The notes: generated by a model from the sequence alone, not told the origin. DNA of 64,000 bases from Nitrosopumilus sp. K4 (GCF_018128925.1 NZ_CP067007.1:1032164-1096163); one strand, 5' to 3'; shown: positions 50,560 to 60,496, numbered from the stretch's first letter. Numbers and translations: made by a program.

Positions 50560-51027
50560 TTACATCATGTTCCTCACTAAAGTTCCAAGATCTTTGTTTT
50601 CTCCAAGAACACCCTTCTGACCATACAGTCTTTTGGTACTGCGTTTGAATCCATATCGTGGTGGAGCCAATGCAAACCAGGGTTTCAGAGGTTTCAATTT
50701 TGAAAGAGTTGCTTTGCCTTCAGATAGAGCCTTTCCAAGCTCATCAGTACTTGCAAATCCTAATTCTTTAAGATCATCAGATGTAATTTTTTGATATCCA
50801 GACTTTCTTCCTTTTTTGTCCAAGAGTTCTTTTGCCAATCCTGCATCAAGTTCAATCCAGGAGATGTAGTGCTTGATTTTGTTTAGCATTCCTAGTGTGT
50901 TGTCCTTGGCAGGAAGAATTGTTGCACGGTATTTCTTTTCTAGTTTGAGTAGTTCCATAGTAGTTGTTGCCCAGTGAGGAACATCTGCTTGCCCTTTGAT
51001 TCTAACTACGAGGTATGCACTTGCCAT
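50560..51027 (-). CDS. rpl30: Ribosomal protein uL30
   Basis: 155 aa, the long archaeal/eukaryotic uL30 (L7-type). Y-L-V-V-R-I-K-G at the start and H-Y-I-S-W-I-E-L-D near residue 52 with a C-terminal archaeal extension (P-P-R-Y-G-F-K-R-S). 1-bp gap to uL15. Confidence 0.95.
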   Translation of the reverse strand: MASAYLVVRIKGQADVPHWATTTMELLKLEKKYRATILPAKDNTLGMLNKIKHYISWIELDAGLAKELLDKKGRKSGYQKITSDDLKELGFASTDELGKALSEGKATLSKLKPLKPWFALAPPRYGFKRSTKRLYGQKGVLGENKDLGTLVRNMM

Positions 51028-51034
51028 TTCCCAT

Positions 51035-51715
51035 TCATCCCTGACTGAATGTCTGTCGTAGACATGCCAAAATTGCTTTTGAAGTTGAGTTCATTGTAGG
51101 AGTAGAGCCCTTTGCTGTAGTCCAGGCATCCTTTAGTCCTGCTAATTCCAATAATCGTTTAATCTTACCACCAGCTACCAAACCTAATCCACGTGGTGCT
51201 GGAATAATTTCAATTGTAACACTTCCACCCTTTCCTTTAATCTTGAATGGAACAGAATGTTTTTGATCACATCTGCATTCCCAACTGCCGCACCCTAACT
51301 TGATTGGATTGACATTAAGCATTGCTTGGTTTGTTGCTTTTTCAATTGCAATTCTCATTTGTTTTGATTTACCTTGGCCAATTCCCAAATAGCCGTTTTC
51401 GTTTCCTGCAGCTACGATTGCTTTGAATCTAGTTGATTGTCCGTTTGATGTCATCTTTTGAATAATTCCAACATCAACTACTTCGCTTTTCAAGTCTGGG
51501 AGCAGTTTTTTGATAATTCCTGCTTCTTGAATTCTAAGACCTTGTGAGATTATATCTTCAATAGAAGTAATTTCACCTGCTGCTACTTTTTTACCTAAAA
51601 TTGTTTTTGGAATCCAAACCTCTTCTTCTGGTTCTCTTCTTGGTCTTCTCTGACCTCCGCCACCACGGCCTTGCCCTCCAGGACCTCCTGTACGACTTTG
51701 TGTTGCTTGACTCAT
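51035..51715 (-). CDS. rps5: Ribosomal protein uS5
   Basis: 226 aa. Arg/Gly-rich N-terminal extension (G-G-P-G-G-Q-G-R-G-G-G-G) then W-I-P-K-T-I-L-G-K, the dsRBD-like part (A-G-N-E-N-G-Y-L-G-I-G-Q-G-K) and A-P-R-G-L-G-L-V-A-G in the C-terminal half. Small-subunit decoding fidelity protein. Confidence 0.97.
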   Translation of the reverse strand: MSQATQSRTGGPGGQGRGGGGQRRPRREPEEEVWIPKTILGKKVAAGEITSIEDIISQGLRIQEAGIIKKLLPDLKSEVVDVGIIQKMTSNGQSTRFKAIVAAGNENGYLGIGQGKSKQMRIAIEKATNQAMLNVNPIKLGCGSWECRCDQKHSVPFKIKGKGGSVTIEIIPAPRGLGLVAGGKIKRLLELAGLKDAWTTAKGSTPTMNSTSKAILACLRQTFSQG

Positions 51716-51717
51716 AT

Positions 51718-52200
51718 CTACTTGACCTCGCCATCAATTGCGGATTTTATTTTTGATACGTCGTTTTTTACTGTAAGATGTTCACCGTTGATTCTCTCCT
51801 CAGGTGGAAATGTTTCTTCATCTGCAGGTACCTCAACACCGGCATCAACTACCCCTTTGAGTGCTGCTGCCATTCGTTGGGTGTATTTTCTAGTACCAGT
51901 ATACAAGATAGCATCCTTTGCTCCTTGTCCCAGTGCCTTCTTTCCTGCAATATAACCAGTAAGATATGCGGCTGGGACGTTCTTTCTTGAACCCTTCCAG
52001 CCTTTATCAAGTAAATAACGTGAATGTGCTGATGCGATAACCTTGTCTCCTGCCATTCCAGGCTTGAGTATTTGGACTTGGGTGTTTTCATTAGTAATAT
52101 TTACAGTGATAAAGTCACGCTTGCCCATTAGCATTGTGCCTCTTTTCTTGTAATTGGTCTTCTCTTCCCTAAGTCTTCTCAATATTTTTGAATAGGCCAT
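51718..52200 (-). CDS. rpl18: Ribosomal protein uL18
   Basis: 160 aa. R-R-L-R-E-x-K-T-N-Y-K-K-R near the N terminus and A-A-Y-L-T-G-Y-I-A-G-K-K-A match archaeal uL18, which binds 5S rRNA. It is the most upstream spc gene seen here; eL32 and eL19, its usual upstream neighbours, lie separately at 59.6 kb. Confidence 0.96.
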   Translation of the reverse strand: MAYSKILRRLREEKTNYKKRGTMLMGKRDFITVNITNENTQVQILKPGMAGDKVIASAHSRYLLDKGWKGSRKNVPAAYLTGYIAGKKALGQGAKDAILYTGTRKYTQRMAAALKGVVDAGVEVPADEETFPPEERINGEHLTVKNDVSKIKSAIDGEVK

Positions 52201-52236
52201 CTATAGGATTCGAGTTTGAATCTGCTCTTATATACG

Positions 52237-53148
52237 TTAAGCGCGAATTAGCGATACCAATAATGCTTTTTGCGAATGCAGACGGTTTTCTGCTTCATCC
52301 CAAACAACAGACTGAGGTCCATCAATTACAGATGCAGTGACTTCACTTCCCCGTTTTGCTGGAAGGCAATGCATGAAGATAGAATTCTTTTTTGCTTTTT
52401 TCATCAATGCAGAGTTTACTTGGTATTTTGGAAGGAATTTTTTAGTTCGTTTTGGATCGCGGTTATGAATTGATGTGAACGTATCAGTTACAACAACATC
52501 TGCATTAGAAACTGCTTTGATCGGATCGGTAGTCAACACTACCTTGATGGATTTGTTTGCCTCATTTACAACGGTTTTGTCTGGTTCAAAGCCCTTTGGC
52601 GTTGCAACTGAGATGTCCGAACCTGCCAAAGCGCAACCAATAATCATAGAATTACAAACATTGTTTCCATCGCCAATCCATGCAATTTTTAGATTTTTGA
52701 TTTTTCCTTTCTTTTCTTTTATTGTAACAAAATCAGCTAGAATCTGACACGGGTGAAACGTATCTGAGAGTCCGTTGATCACAGGAACTGTCGCATGTTC
52801 AGATAATTTTTCTAGCAAGTCATGATCATATACACGTGCCATGATACAATTTGTGTATCTAGATAAAGTCTTTGCAGTGTCTTCGACAGATTCCCCACGA
52901 GACAGTTGCGTATCATCAGATGAGAGATTGATTGCATAACCACCTAGTTGAAACATTCCGACCTCAAAACTTACGCGAGTTCGAGTTGACGGTTTTTGAA
53001 AAATCATTGCAAGTGTTTTGTTTTTCAGAACGGGTTTGTTTCCTTTTTTTAGTTCTTTTTTTAGTTTGATTGAAAGATCAATTAACTGCGCAAATTCTTT
53101 TGGGGATAGTTCCGCCAAAGTGAGTAAATTTTTTGTTTTGAGTTTCAT
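52237..53148 (-). CDS. argF: Ornithine carbamoyltransferase
   Basis: 303 aa. Carbamoyl-phosphate motif S-T-R-T-R near residue 55, H-P-C-Q near 133 and H-C-L-P-A-K-R near 263 identify OTCase, which makes citrulline in arginine synthesis. ATG overlaps the ftsY stop by 4 bp. Confidence 0.96.
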   Translation of the reverse strand: MKLKTKNLLTLAELSPKEFAQLIDLSIKLKKELKKGNKPVLKNKTLAMIFQKPSTRTRVSFEVGMFQLGGYAINLSSDDTQLSRGESVEDTAKTLSRYTNCIMARVYDHDLLEKLSEHATVPVINGLSDTFHPCQILADFVTIKEKKGKIKNLKIAWIGDGNNVCNSMIIGCALAGSDISVATPKGFEPDKTVVNEANKSIKVVLTTDPIKAVSNADVVVTDTFTSIHNRDPKRTKKFLPKYQVNSALMKKAKKNSIFMHCLPAKRGSEVTASVIDGPQSVVWDEAENRLHSQKALLVSLIRA

Positions 53149-54617
53149 TTCTTGAAGAATCCAAATAAGCCCCGTTTCTTTTTAGGTTTTTCTTCTTCTT
53201 TATCTTGTTTTTGCTCTTCAATCTCTTCTTTGTCAGGTTCTGATTTTTCTGGTTCGGGTTCTGGTTTTGGTGACTCGCCAGGTTCTGGTCTTCCTTGTTC
53301 AATCCATTTTCTAATTTTTCCACCTAGATTGAATGCTTCATCATCAGTTTCAGGGGGAGGAATATCATATAGGTCTGAAAAAGTTGCAATGTCATTATCA
53401 CTGATTCCCTCAAACGGATCATCACTTTTTGCAACAACTTTTGCAGGTTCTGGTTCCTTGGTTGGTTCTGGTTCTGGTTCCTTGGTTGGTTCTGGTTCCT
53501 TGGTTGGTTCTGGTTCCTTGGTTGGTTCTGGTTCCTTGGTTGGTTCTGGTTCCTTGGTTGGTTCTGGTTCCTTGGTTGGTTCTGGTTCCTTGGTTGGTTC
53601 TGGTTCCTTGGTTGGTTCTGGTTCCTTGGTTGGTTCTGGTTCCTTGGTTGGTTCTGGTTCCTTGGTTGGTTCTGGTTCCTTGGAGGGAGTTTGTTTGATT
53701 TCAACATCCTCTAGTGAACCAAATACAGTTTCTAGGAATGTTTCTTTGTTAAACGGTTTAAGGTCAGGATATTCTTGGCCAACTCCAACATAGAGAACAG
53801 GAGTAGAGGTAATTTTTACAATAGACAGTGCTGCACCACCACGGGCATCAGCATCACTCTTTGTTAGAATGGAACCATCAAATTTCACATGTTCAAAAAA
53901 CTCTCTTGCTTGATTGACAGTATCATTTCCAGCCAATGAATCGCCAACAAAAATTTTGAAATCAGGATTTACAACTTTGGTAATCTTTGCAATTTGTTCC
54001 ATCAGATTTTTGCTTGTTTGCATTCTTCCAGCAGTATCAATCAAAACACAGTCAGTTTTGTGGGATTTTGCATACAATACAGCATCTCTTGCTACTGCAG
54101 CAGGATCTGAATTGTAATTTTGTGCAACTAGTTTTAGATTTAGTCTATTTGTGTGCCCACGTAGTTGTTCAATTGCACCTGCTCTAAATGTGTCAGCTGC
54201 TGCAACCACTACTGAATACTTTGCTTGTGATAACATATATGCAACTTTGGCAAGTGAGGTTGTTTTTCCAGTTCCATTAATTCCAACAAACAAAACAACA
54301 AAAGGCTGACCTGCATCTTTTTTCTCATCAATTTTTGCAAAAAGGTCTATCGTTCCTGCTTCATCAAACAGATCAGATATGCTTGAAATTAAACTGTCTT
54401 TGACAAATTTTTCAATTTCATTTTTTGGTACCTTAGAACCAATTAATTTCTCTTTTAGGTCTGATTTTATAGAATCAATTACCTCACTTGCAACATCAGA
54501 TTCCATAAGAGAAATTTCTAATTCAAATAAAATATCCTCAATATCTTTTTCATTGAGTTCTTTTTCACCAAGACTTTTTGCAGCATTAGAAAATGCATTG
54601 CGTAATTTATCAAACAT
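53145..54617 (-). CDS. ftsY: SRP receptor FtsY with C-terminal acidic repeat region
   Basis: 490 aa. N domain (1-95), G domain with P-loop G-I-N-G-T-G-K-T-T (112-120), D-T-A-G-R-M and D-A-R-G-G-A (about 260), ending near 305. Then, unusually, an extra 185 residues: twelve T-K-E-P units in an E/P/K-rich repeat (about 308-390), an acidic linker, and a basic end R-G-L-F-G-F-F-K-K. Bacterial FtsY proteins carry their acidic region and a similar G-F-F-K-K-type membrane-binding tip at the N terminus, so the order is inverted here. GTPase that docks ribosome-SRP at SecY. Confidence 0.95.
   Translation of the reverse strand: MFDKLRNAFSNAAKSLGEKELNEKDIEDILFELEISLMESDVASEVIDSIKSDLKEKLIGSKVPKNEIEKFVKDSLISSISDLFDEAGTIDLFAKIDEKKDAGQPFVVLFVGINGTGKTTSLAKVAYMLSQAKYSVVVAAADTFRAGAIEQLRGHTNRLNLKLVAQNYNSDPAAVARDAVLYAKSHKTDCVLIDTAGRMQTSKNLMEQIAKITKVVNPDFKIFVGDSLAGNDTVNQAREFFEHVKFDGSILTKSDADARGGAALSIVKITSTPVLYVGVGQEYPDLKPFNKETFLETVFGSLEDVEIKQTPSKEPEPTKEPEPTKEPEPTKEPEPTKEPEPTKEPEPTKEPEPTKEPEPTKEPEPTKEPEPTKEPEPTKEPEPEPTKEPEPAKVVAKSDDPFEGISDNDIATFSDLYDIPPPETDDEAFNLGGKIRKWIEQGRPEPGESPKPEPEPEKSEPDKEEIEEQKQDKEEEKPKKKRGLFGFFKK
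53449..53691 (-). repeat. 18-bp repeat array encoding Glu-Pro-Thr-Lys-Glu-Pro
   Basis: Twelve T-K-E-P codon units plus one S-K-E-P, nearly all in perfect 18-bp copies (GGTTCTGGTTCCTTGGTT on the plus strand); one unit carries an extra E-P. Lies in ftsY. Near identity indicates recent expansion, so length likely varies between relatives. Confidence 0.95.
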
Positions 54618-54621
54618 TGTT

Positions 54622-55044
54622 TTAACCTGAAGATGATCTAGATGCCATCATCAACTGATTCATCTGTTCTTTTCCTTGTTCAAGTCTCATTGATGCATCT
54701 TGTTTCTTTGCAGATGTATCTTGTAGTGCAACTTCAATTTCTTTTAGTCGTGCTTCAAGATAGTTTATTGCAGAATCAACATCCTTTTCCATAGAAATGC
54801 CAGCACCAATGTTCAAAACAATTTTGTCAGCAGATGAAATCTTTGTCTGAGCAAAAGTCCCCATCCCAAGTGGAACAAGTGTCTCAGAGGTCGGTTTTTC
54901 TTTTAATGATTTAAGAGACTCTATTGCAGATGTTGCTTCTCGAAGAATATTGTACAGTGTTCCTTCTCTTTGGGATAATTCACCAAAATAAGATTCAAGC
55001 ATTTGCATCTGTTGCAATAATTGCTGGGCCTGTTCTTCACTCAT
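54622..55044 (-). CDS. pfdA: Prefoldin subunit alpha
   Basis: 140 aa. Long N- and C-terminal coiled-coil helices around a Gly/Val-rich beta part ([12 protein letters not shown] and I-G-A-G-I-S-M-E-K), the alpha-prefoldin layout. Directly upstream of ftsY, as in most archaea. Partner of the beta subunit at 3029. Confidence 0.94.
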   Translation of the reverse strand: MSEEQAQQLLQQMQMLESYFGELSQREGTLYNILREATSAIESLKSLKEKPTSETLVPLGMGTFAQTKISSADKIVLNIGAGISMEKDVDSAINYLEARLKEIEVALQDTSAKKQDASMRLEQGKEQMNQLMMASRSSSG

Positions 55045-55143
55045 TTACAACAAACCTCTCTCAGATGGTTATAAATTCATTCATGGGATTAGTGAAATCA
55101 ATAGTCAAAATGAAAAGTGAATAAAAAAATAAAGGTTTGATCT

Positions 55144-55764
55144 TTATTTTGCTTTGGAGAATCTTGATTCTACCTCATCCCAGTTTACCACATTCCACCA
55201 ATTTGAAATGTAGTCTGGTCTCTTGTTTTGATATTTGAGATAGTATGCATGTTCCCAAACATCACAACCAAGTAACGGAATCAATCCTTCAGTTCTTGGG
55301 CTAGTCTGATTTGGCATAGCTTTGTACTCAACCTTTCCTGAAGAAGGATTGTATACTAACCATCCCCAACCACTGCCTTGAATAACTGCAGAACTTGATG
55401 AGAACTTCTCCTTGAAGTCTGAAAAGCTTCCAAAGGATGCATTAATTGCATCAGCAATTGATCCTCCTGGCTCTCCACCTCCATTTGGTTTCATGTTGTT
55501 CCAAAATAGCCTATGGTTATCAAATCCACCACCGTTGAAGTTGATTGCACCTCTTTGAGCTTCCGGCACAGAATTGATATCAGACAAGATATCTACAATA
55601 TCCTTATCTTGAATTTCTGCAGGACAACTCTCAAGAGCTGCATTTAGTTTGTCAGTGTATGTTTGATGATGCTTTGTGTGATGAATCTCCATTGTTTTTG
55701 CATCAATGTGAGGCTCTAGTGCATCATAAGCATAGGGCATTTCAGGAAGTGTGTATTTTCCCAT
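55144..55764 (-). CDS. sod: Superoxide dismutase, Fe/Mn type
   Basis: 206 aa. Metal ligands: His in E-I-H-H-T-K-H-H near residue 28, His in F-N-G-G-G-F-D-N-H near 81, and Asp/His in D-V-W-E-H-A-Y-Y near 168-172. Fe versus Mn cannot be decided safely. Start ATG 55764; a possible TATA (GCAATAAATGG) lies about 26 bp upstream. Protects against superoxide made during aerobic ammonia oxidation. Confidence 0.97.
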   Translation of the reverse strand: MGKYTLPEMPYAYDALEPHIDAKTMEIHHTKHHQTYTDKLNAALESCPAEIQDKDIVDILSDINSVPEAQRGAINFNGGGFDNHRLFWNNMKPNGGGEPGGSIADAINASFGSFSDFKEKFSSSSAVIQGSGWGWLVYNPSSGKVEYKAMPNQTSPRTEGLIPLLGCDVWEHAYYLKYQNKRPDYISNWWNVVNWDEVESRFSKAK

Positions 55765-55841
55765 AAAAGCAACAGTGTGTTTATGCCATTTATTGCTTTA
55801 CTAGACAATTGGTTTTTACTTGCTGAAATATTTCACAAATC

Positions 55842-57887
55842 ATGAAACAAGTTGTAATTTTTTCTTTAATCATACTGGTTTCATCAATTTTACTTGTTTC
55901 ACAATTTTTAGAATCAGAACATATTGGAGTTTATCTTGACAAGAGCGTCCCATTTGTCGGAACAGAGATTCCAAGAAACCAAGGAATATTCGGAGAAGGA
56001 GTAAAGATTGCAGTGATTGATACAGGCGTAGACTTTAACCATCCTGATCTTTTAGGATGGGGCCCTGATGGCAAAGTGATTGGAGGATACAACTTTATCA
56101 ACGAAGATCAGCTGCCGTTGGACACAAACGGTCACGGTACCCAGGTTGCAGGAATAATTGCAGCAGATGGAAAAGTGAAAGGAGTTGCACCAAAGGCAAA
56201 GATTCTAGCTTACAAGGTTTCAGAAGACGGAGAAGGAGTGTCTTCGGATTTGATCATACAGGCAATAGATATGGCAATTGAAGATGGCGCAGACATAATC
56301 AACATAAGTTTAGGAGTCAATAAAACAAATGCAAGTATTGACAGTGCAGTAAGTAGGGCTTTAGATAGAGAGATTTTTGTAGTAGCTGCTGCAGGAAACG
56401 ATGGACCATCATACAAAACAATTGGAAGTCCAGGAAAAACTTTAGGTTCTGTAACTGTTGGGGCAACATACAACAACTTGACATCAAGTTTGGTTGCGAC
56501 ACTTGATGTTGGAGAAAAACCATACACTGTAATTCCAATGGTGGGATCCACAAAACTTGATGATCCTGTCCAGGGAAAGATAATCTTCGGAGGATACGGA
56601 AAAGAATCAGACCTCAAAGACAAAGACGTAAAGGATTCCATCTTGTTGGTAGAAAGAGGAAGCGACGTCAAAGGAGAGTTGTTGTATTTTTCAATTAAAG
56701 AAGAAAATGCTGCAAACGCAGGGGCAAAAGCAATGATTGTGTACAACAACGAACCAGGAATCTTTCTTGGCGAATTAACTCATAACTTTACAAAACCAGG
56801 ATACACACCAAGAATTCCAGTAGTATCAATTGACAGAGATGACGGACTAGAAATCAAAGAATCAAAAGACAAAGATGCCAGCCTTCACTTGTTTTACAAT
56901 CCAGACTTTGTTGCTCATTTTAGCTCAAGGGGGCCAGTATCGCCATTTTTCATAAAGCCCGACATGGTAGCTCCGGGGGCATACATTAACACTACACAAA
57001 GCAATTCTGCTTACAACTTTACAAGCGGTACTAGCTACGCAGCACCACATGTTAGCGGAGCAGCTGCATTACTTTTAGAAAAGAATCCGCAAATCCATCA
57101 TCATGAGATAAGGTCGCTTTTAATGACCACATCAGAGCCTGTTTCAGATGCATATGGGAAGCAGTTCTCCCTTAGTGATGCAGGCTCAGGCAGGCTAAAC
57201 ATAGCAAAGGCCTTTGAGGCAGACTTGGTTATTTTGCCACCAAATTTTGTGGTAAATGTATCATCAGACAACCCTACTGCAAAGCAAGAGTTTGATCTAA
57301 AGTTGCTTGGGGGATCAGACACAATATTTGATAAAATAGATGTGGCATTTGAGGGACCAGAATTTATCCAGTTTGCACATGTGATTGAAGGAAACACCTT
57401 GCAGGCAAAACTCAACGTAAATGGAGAAGAGTACGGAGACCATGAAGGAAAAATGATAATCAAACATAATGGAATTACATATGTTGTTCCATTTTTGATG
57501 CATTACACTTTGGGTTCTGTTTCTGTAACTCAGCAGGACGGCAAGTTGAGTTTTGATGTGTACCATCCAGAAGAATGGAACTTTGCAAAGATTTCAATTA
57601 CAAACAGCAGAGATGGACGTATCGATGTGACAACTGCAACACCAACAAGAGATGCATTAATTGATGTGTTTGAGAATGCGGAATATTGGGTCGATGCAAA
57701 AATCAGAGTAAACGGTGAAACATTTGATGCGTTTAATGTAATTCAAGTAAATTCAGTTACAAATGAAAAACAACAGTTTGAACTTTTTAAAATTCCTCAA
57801 AAACAAGTTGGAATCATTGCAGTGATTGTTGCAATTGTAGGGGTTGTAGGATTAGCTATTAGAAGAAAGTCTATTGTGGAAGTTTAG
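55842..57887 (+). CDS. Membrane-anchored subtilisin-like serine protease
   Basis: 681 aa S8 protease. N-terminal signal/anchor helix (residues 6-23), then Asp in V-I-D-T-G-V-D-F, His in N-G-H-G-T-Q-V-A-G, oxyanion Asn in A-A-G-N-D-G-P and Ser in S-G-T-S-Y-A-A-P-H. A PA-type domain is inserted between His and Ser (about 235-350). A beta-rich C-terminal part precedes one transmembrane helix and a basic end (R-R-K-S). No long propeptide, so activation is unclear. Acts outside the cell. 3' end overlaps pckA by 17 bp, tail to tail. Confidence 0.92.
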   Translation: MKQVVIFSLIILVSSILLVSQFLESEHIGVYLDKSVPFVGTEIPRNQGIFGEGVKIAVIDTGVDFNHPDLLGWGPDGKVIGGYNFINEDQLPLDTNGHGTQVAGIIAADGKVKGVAPKAKILAYKVSEDGEGVSSDLIIQAIDMAIEDGADIINISLGVNKTNASIDSAVSRALDREIFVVAAAGNDGPSYKTIGSPGKTLGSVTVGATYNNLTSSLVATLDVGEKPYTVIPMVGSTKLDDPVQGKIIFGGYGKESDLKDKDVKDSILLVERGSDVKGELLYFSIKEENAANAGAKAMIVYNNEPGIFLGELTHNFTKPGYTPRIPVVSIDRDDGLEIKESKDKDASLHLFYNPDFVAHFSSRGPVSPFFIKPDMVAPGAYINTTQSNSAYNFTSGTSYAAPHVSGAAALLLEKNPQIHHHEIRSLLMTTSEPVSDAYGKQFSLSDAGSGRLNIAKAFEADLVILPPNFVVNVSSDNPTAKQEFDLKLLGGSDTIFDKIDVAFEGPEFIQFAHVIEGNTLQAKLNVNGEEYGDHEGKMIIKHNGITYVVPFLMHYTLGSVSVTQQDGKLSFDVYHPEEWNFAKISITNSRDGRIDVTTATPTRDALIDVFENAEYWVDAKIRVNGETFDAFNVIQVNSVTNEKQQFELFKIPQKQVGIIAVIVAIVGVVGLAIRRKSIVEV

Positions 57888-59475
57888 GACCTGCTTGAGT
57901 GATTTCAGGATTCACATCGTCAAACTTCTTAAAGTTCTCAATGAACATCTGTGCAAGTTTCTTTGCAGACAAGTCATAGGCATCTTTATCAATCCATGTG
58001 TTTTTTGGATCCAAAACCTCTGAAGGCACATCGGGTACTTCAGTTGGGATATCCAAGTTAAACAAATCATTGTGCTCATACTTTACAATGTCTAGTGCAC
58101 CAGTTAGTGCTGCAGTTACCATTGCCCTGCTGTACTTTATCTTGATTCTCTTTCCCACCCCGTATGGGCCACCAGACCAACCGGTGTTTACAAGATAAAC
58201 CACAGTGTTGTGTTTGTTGATTTTTTCACCAAGCAACTTGGCATAAACGGATGCAGGTCTAGGCATGAATGGTGCTCCAAAACACTCAGAGAAAACTGAT
58301 TTTGGTTCCTTGATCCCACGCTCTGTTCCAGCTAGTTTGCTTGTATATCCAGACATGAAATGAAACATTGCACCTTCTTTTGTCAATCTAGAGATAGGTG
58401 GCAAGACTCCCAATGCATCGGCAGTCAAAAAGACAATTACTTTTGGATGTCCACCAACACTTGGAATCACAGCACCAGGAATAAAGTCAAGAGGATATGC
58501 AACACGTGTGTTTTCTGTAATGGTGTTATCATCATAATCAGGTTTGTTATCATTTAGTACAACATTTTCTAATACGGCACCGGGTTTGATTGCGTTCCAG
58601 ATTTCTGGTTCTGCCTCTTGGCTAAGGTTGATACATTTTGCATAACATCCACCTTCAAAGTTAAAAGTTCCATCATCAGACCAACCATGCTCATCATCAC
58701 CAATCAATTGTCTGTTAGGATCTGCTGAAAGAGTTGTCTTTCCAGTACCGGACAATCCAAAGAACAATGCAGTGTCGCCGTCTTTGCCGATGTTTGCAGA
58801 GCAGTGCATCGGAAATATTCCCTTATCAGGCAAAATGAAGTTCATTACTCCAAACATTGACTTTTTCATTTCACCTGCATATTGTGTTCCGCCAATCAAG
58901 ACAATTTTTCTTGTCAAGTCAATAAGGATGAAAACATCAGATGAGGTTCCATCTTCGCTAGGAACTGCTTCAAAGTCATTAATGCACATTACAGTAAATT
59001 CTGGCTCGTGGTTTTCTAGCTCATCTTGTGTGGGACGAATAAACAGATTTCTTGCAAATAGGTTTTGCCAAACATGATCATTGATAACTCTAATTGGTAA
59101 GCGATTATTCTTGTCAGCTCCTACAAAGCCATCAAAGACAAAGAGTTCCTTGTTTTCTACAAATGCCTTCATCTTTTCAAGCAATTTCTCAAACTTGCCA
59201 GATGGAAATTGGTGATTAACCTTTCCCCAGTCTATTGTATCATGGGTCTTGTCGTCATATACGATGAATCTATCATCAGGAGAACGGCCAGTATACTTTC
59301 CGGTATTTACAGAAAGCGAACCTGTAGAGTTTATGACTCCTTCTTTTCTCTCAACTGCTAGTTTGACCATCTCATCGACGCTCAAGTTTCTGTGGATTTT
59401 TGATGGGTTTATTCCAAAGTCTTTGAGTTGAGAGGCAAATTTCTCAGTAGTAGATGTGCCTACCACTTGAGTCAT
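57871..59475 (-). CDS. pckA: Phosphoenolpyruvate carboxykinase (ATP)
   Basis: 534 aa. Kinase-1a motif G-L-S-G-T-G-K-T-T near residue 245, metal motif G-D-D-E-H-G-W-S-D-D and F-N-F-E-G-G-C-Y. ATP type by length and P-loop. Links oxaloacetate and PEP, important for sugar synthesis in an autotroph. A 16-codon frame ends over its ATG (see 59472). Confidence 0.97.
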   Translation of the reverse strand: MTQVVGTSTTEKFASQLKDFGINPSKIHRNLSVDEMVKLAVERKEGVINSTGSLSVNTGKYTGRSPDDRFIVYDDKTHDTIDWGKVNHQFPSGKFEKLLEKMKAFVENKELFVFDGFVGADKNNRLPIRVINDHVWQNLFARNLFIRPTQDELENHEPEFTVMCINDFEAVPSEDGTSSDVFILIDLTRKIVLIGGTQYAGEMKKSMFGVMNFILPDKGIFPMHCSANIGKDGDTALFFGLSGTGKTTLSADPNRQLIGDDEHGWSDDGTFNFEGGCYAKCINLSQEAEPEIWNAIKPGAVLENVVLNDNKPDYDDNTITENTRVAYPLDFIPGAVIPSVGGHPKVIVFLTADALGVLPPISRLTKEGAMFHFMSGYTSKLAGTERGIKEPKSVFSECFGAPFMPRPASVYAKLLGEKINKHNTVVYLVNTGWSGGPYGVGKRIKIKYSRAMVTAALTGALDIVKYEHNDLFNLDIPTEVPDVPSEVLDPKNTWIDKDAYDLSAKKLAQMFIENFKKFDDVNPEITQAGPKLPQ

Positions 59476-59522
59476 ACAGAAAATCCTCCAATTGTGTATT
59501 GATAAATCCCAAATGCAGTCAT
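59472..59522 (-). CDS. Possible leader peptide coupled to pckA
   Basis: ATG 59522 opens M-T-A-F-G-I-Y-Q-Y-T-I-G-G-F-S-V, then TGA overlapping the pckA ATG by 3 bp (ATGA-like). The frame continues open upstream with a protein-like stretch (N-L-W-Q-R-D-N-K-E-N-Q-G-G-S-K-Y-L) but no ATG/GTG/TTG, so the true start may be longer or non-standard. Low confidence. Confidence 0.35.
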   Translation of the reverse strand: MTAFGIYQYTIGGFSV

Positions 59523-59595
59523 GAGATATTTCGATCCGCCTTGATTTTCCTTATTATCTCTTTGCCAGAGATTAGAAATTTTTTCTCTAGGAACG

Positions 59596-59605
59596 TATTT
59601 ATGTA
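59596..59605 (+). promoter_or_regulatory. TATA box of eL32-eL19
   Basis: TATTTATGTA centred 26 bp before the ATG at 59626, predicting a leaderless transcript and supporting that ATG over GTG 59617. Confidence 0.55.
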
Positions 59606-59625
59606 AAATTTCAAGAGTGAATTTG

Positions 59626-60030
59626 ATGCCGATCAACAAAGAAAAGCTAGCAAAGAGAAAAGAAGCTAAAGAACACAACCCAGAATTTATCAGACAAGAG
59701 AGCTGGCGTTATGTTAGACTCCAAACAACATGGAGAAAACCAAAAGGTATCGATAATCATCAGAGAAAACAAAAGAGCAGAGGTCGTCCCGGACTCGTCA
59801 AAGTAGGATACGGAGGACCAAAAGAAGCAAGAGGACTGCACCCATCAGGATTTACAGATAACTTAGTTTATTCATTAAGTGATTTAGAGAAACTAGATCC
59901 AAAGAAAGACGGAATCAGATTTGGTCATAGTGTTGGTACTAAAAAGAGAAAAGAGATTGTTGCAAAGGCAGTCGAAAACAAGTTCAAAATTTTCAATGCA
60001 AGAGTGAGTGCAAGTGGTAGTAAATCTTAA
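59626..60030 (+). CDS. rpl32e: Ribosomal protein eL32
   Basis: 134 aa from ATG 59626 (M-P-I-N-K-E-K-L-A-K). Typical W-R-K-P-K-G-I-D-N-x-x-R and Y-G-G-P-K-E-A-R-G-L-H-P-S-G segments. Overlaps eL19. In most archaea this pair sits inside the spc operon; here it is apart. Confidence 0.95.
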   Translation: MPINKEKLAKRKEAKEHNPEFIRQESWRYVRLQTTWRKPKGIDNHQRKQKSRGRPGLVKVGYGGPKEARGLHPSGFTDNLVYSLSDLEKLDPKKDGIRFGHSVGTKKRKEIVAKAVENKFKIFNARVSASGSKS

Positions 60031-60469
60031 AGCTAAAAAAAGACTCGTCTCACGAGTTACAGGAGTAGGCGTTCACAGAATTAAATTTGATTCTGATCAT
60101 CTAGATGATATTGCAGATGCAATCACTAGAGAAAACATCAGAAGCCTAATCACTGCAAACACAATCAAGTTCAAGCCAATTGTTGGAACTTCTAAAGGCC
60201 GTTCAAACACAAAGAAAGCCCAGAGGAACAAAAGAGGAACAAAACAAGGTTCCAAGCAAGGACGAAAAGGTGCAAGAGAAGGCAAAAAGGAAGTCTATGT
60301 TGCAAAGGTTCGCTCACTTAGAAGACTCTTAAAGATTGCAAAAGACAGAAAGGACTTGACAAACCCAGAATTTTGGTCTCTCTACAAGAAAGTAGGTGGT
60401 AACACAGTCAGAAACAAGGCCCACCTCAGGCAATTAATGGATGAGATTAAAGAAAAGAGAAACAAGTAG
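60014..60469 (+). CDS. rpl19e: Ribosomal protein eL19
   Basis: About 151 aa from GTG 60014 (V-V-N-L-K-A-K-K-R-L-V-S-R). R-N-K-R-G-T-K-Q-G-S-K-Q-G-R-K-G-A and the V-R-S-L-R-R-L-L-K helix identify eL19. GTG 60008 is an alternative start. The gene starts inside eL32, 17 bp before its stop. Confidence 0.94.
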   Translation: MVVNLKAKKRLVSRVTGVGVHRIKFDSDHLDDIADAITRENIRSLITANTIKFKPIVGTSKGRSNTKKAQRNKRGTKQGSKQGRKGAREGKKEVYVAKVRSLRRLLKIAKDRKDLTNPEFWSLYKKVGGNTVRNKAHLRQLMDEIKEKRNK

Positions 60470-60496
60470 AAAAATCTCTAATAATTTTCTGCAGAA

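Noticed and set aside
53152-53793. 213-aa plus-strand frame of G-S-G-S-L-V repeats, and P-W-L-V-L repeats, opposite ftsY
   Set aside because: Generated by the antisense of the T-K-E-P array; no start signal, and ftsY is certain.
56210-56749. 179-aa minus-strand frame
   Set aside because: Lies wholly inside the subtilase gene, whose catalytic motifs are intact.
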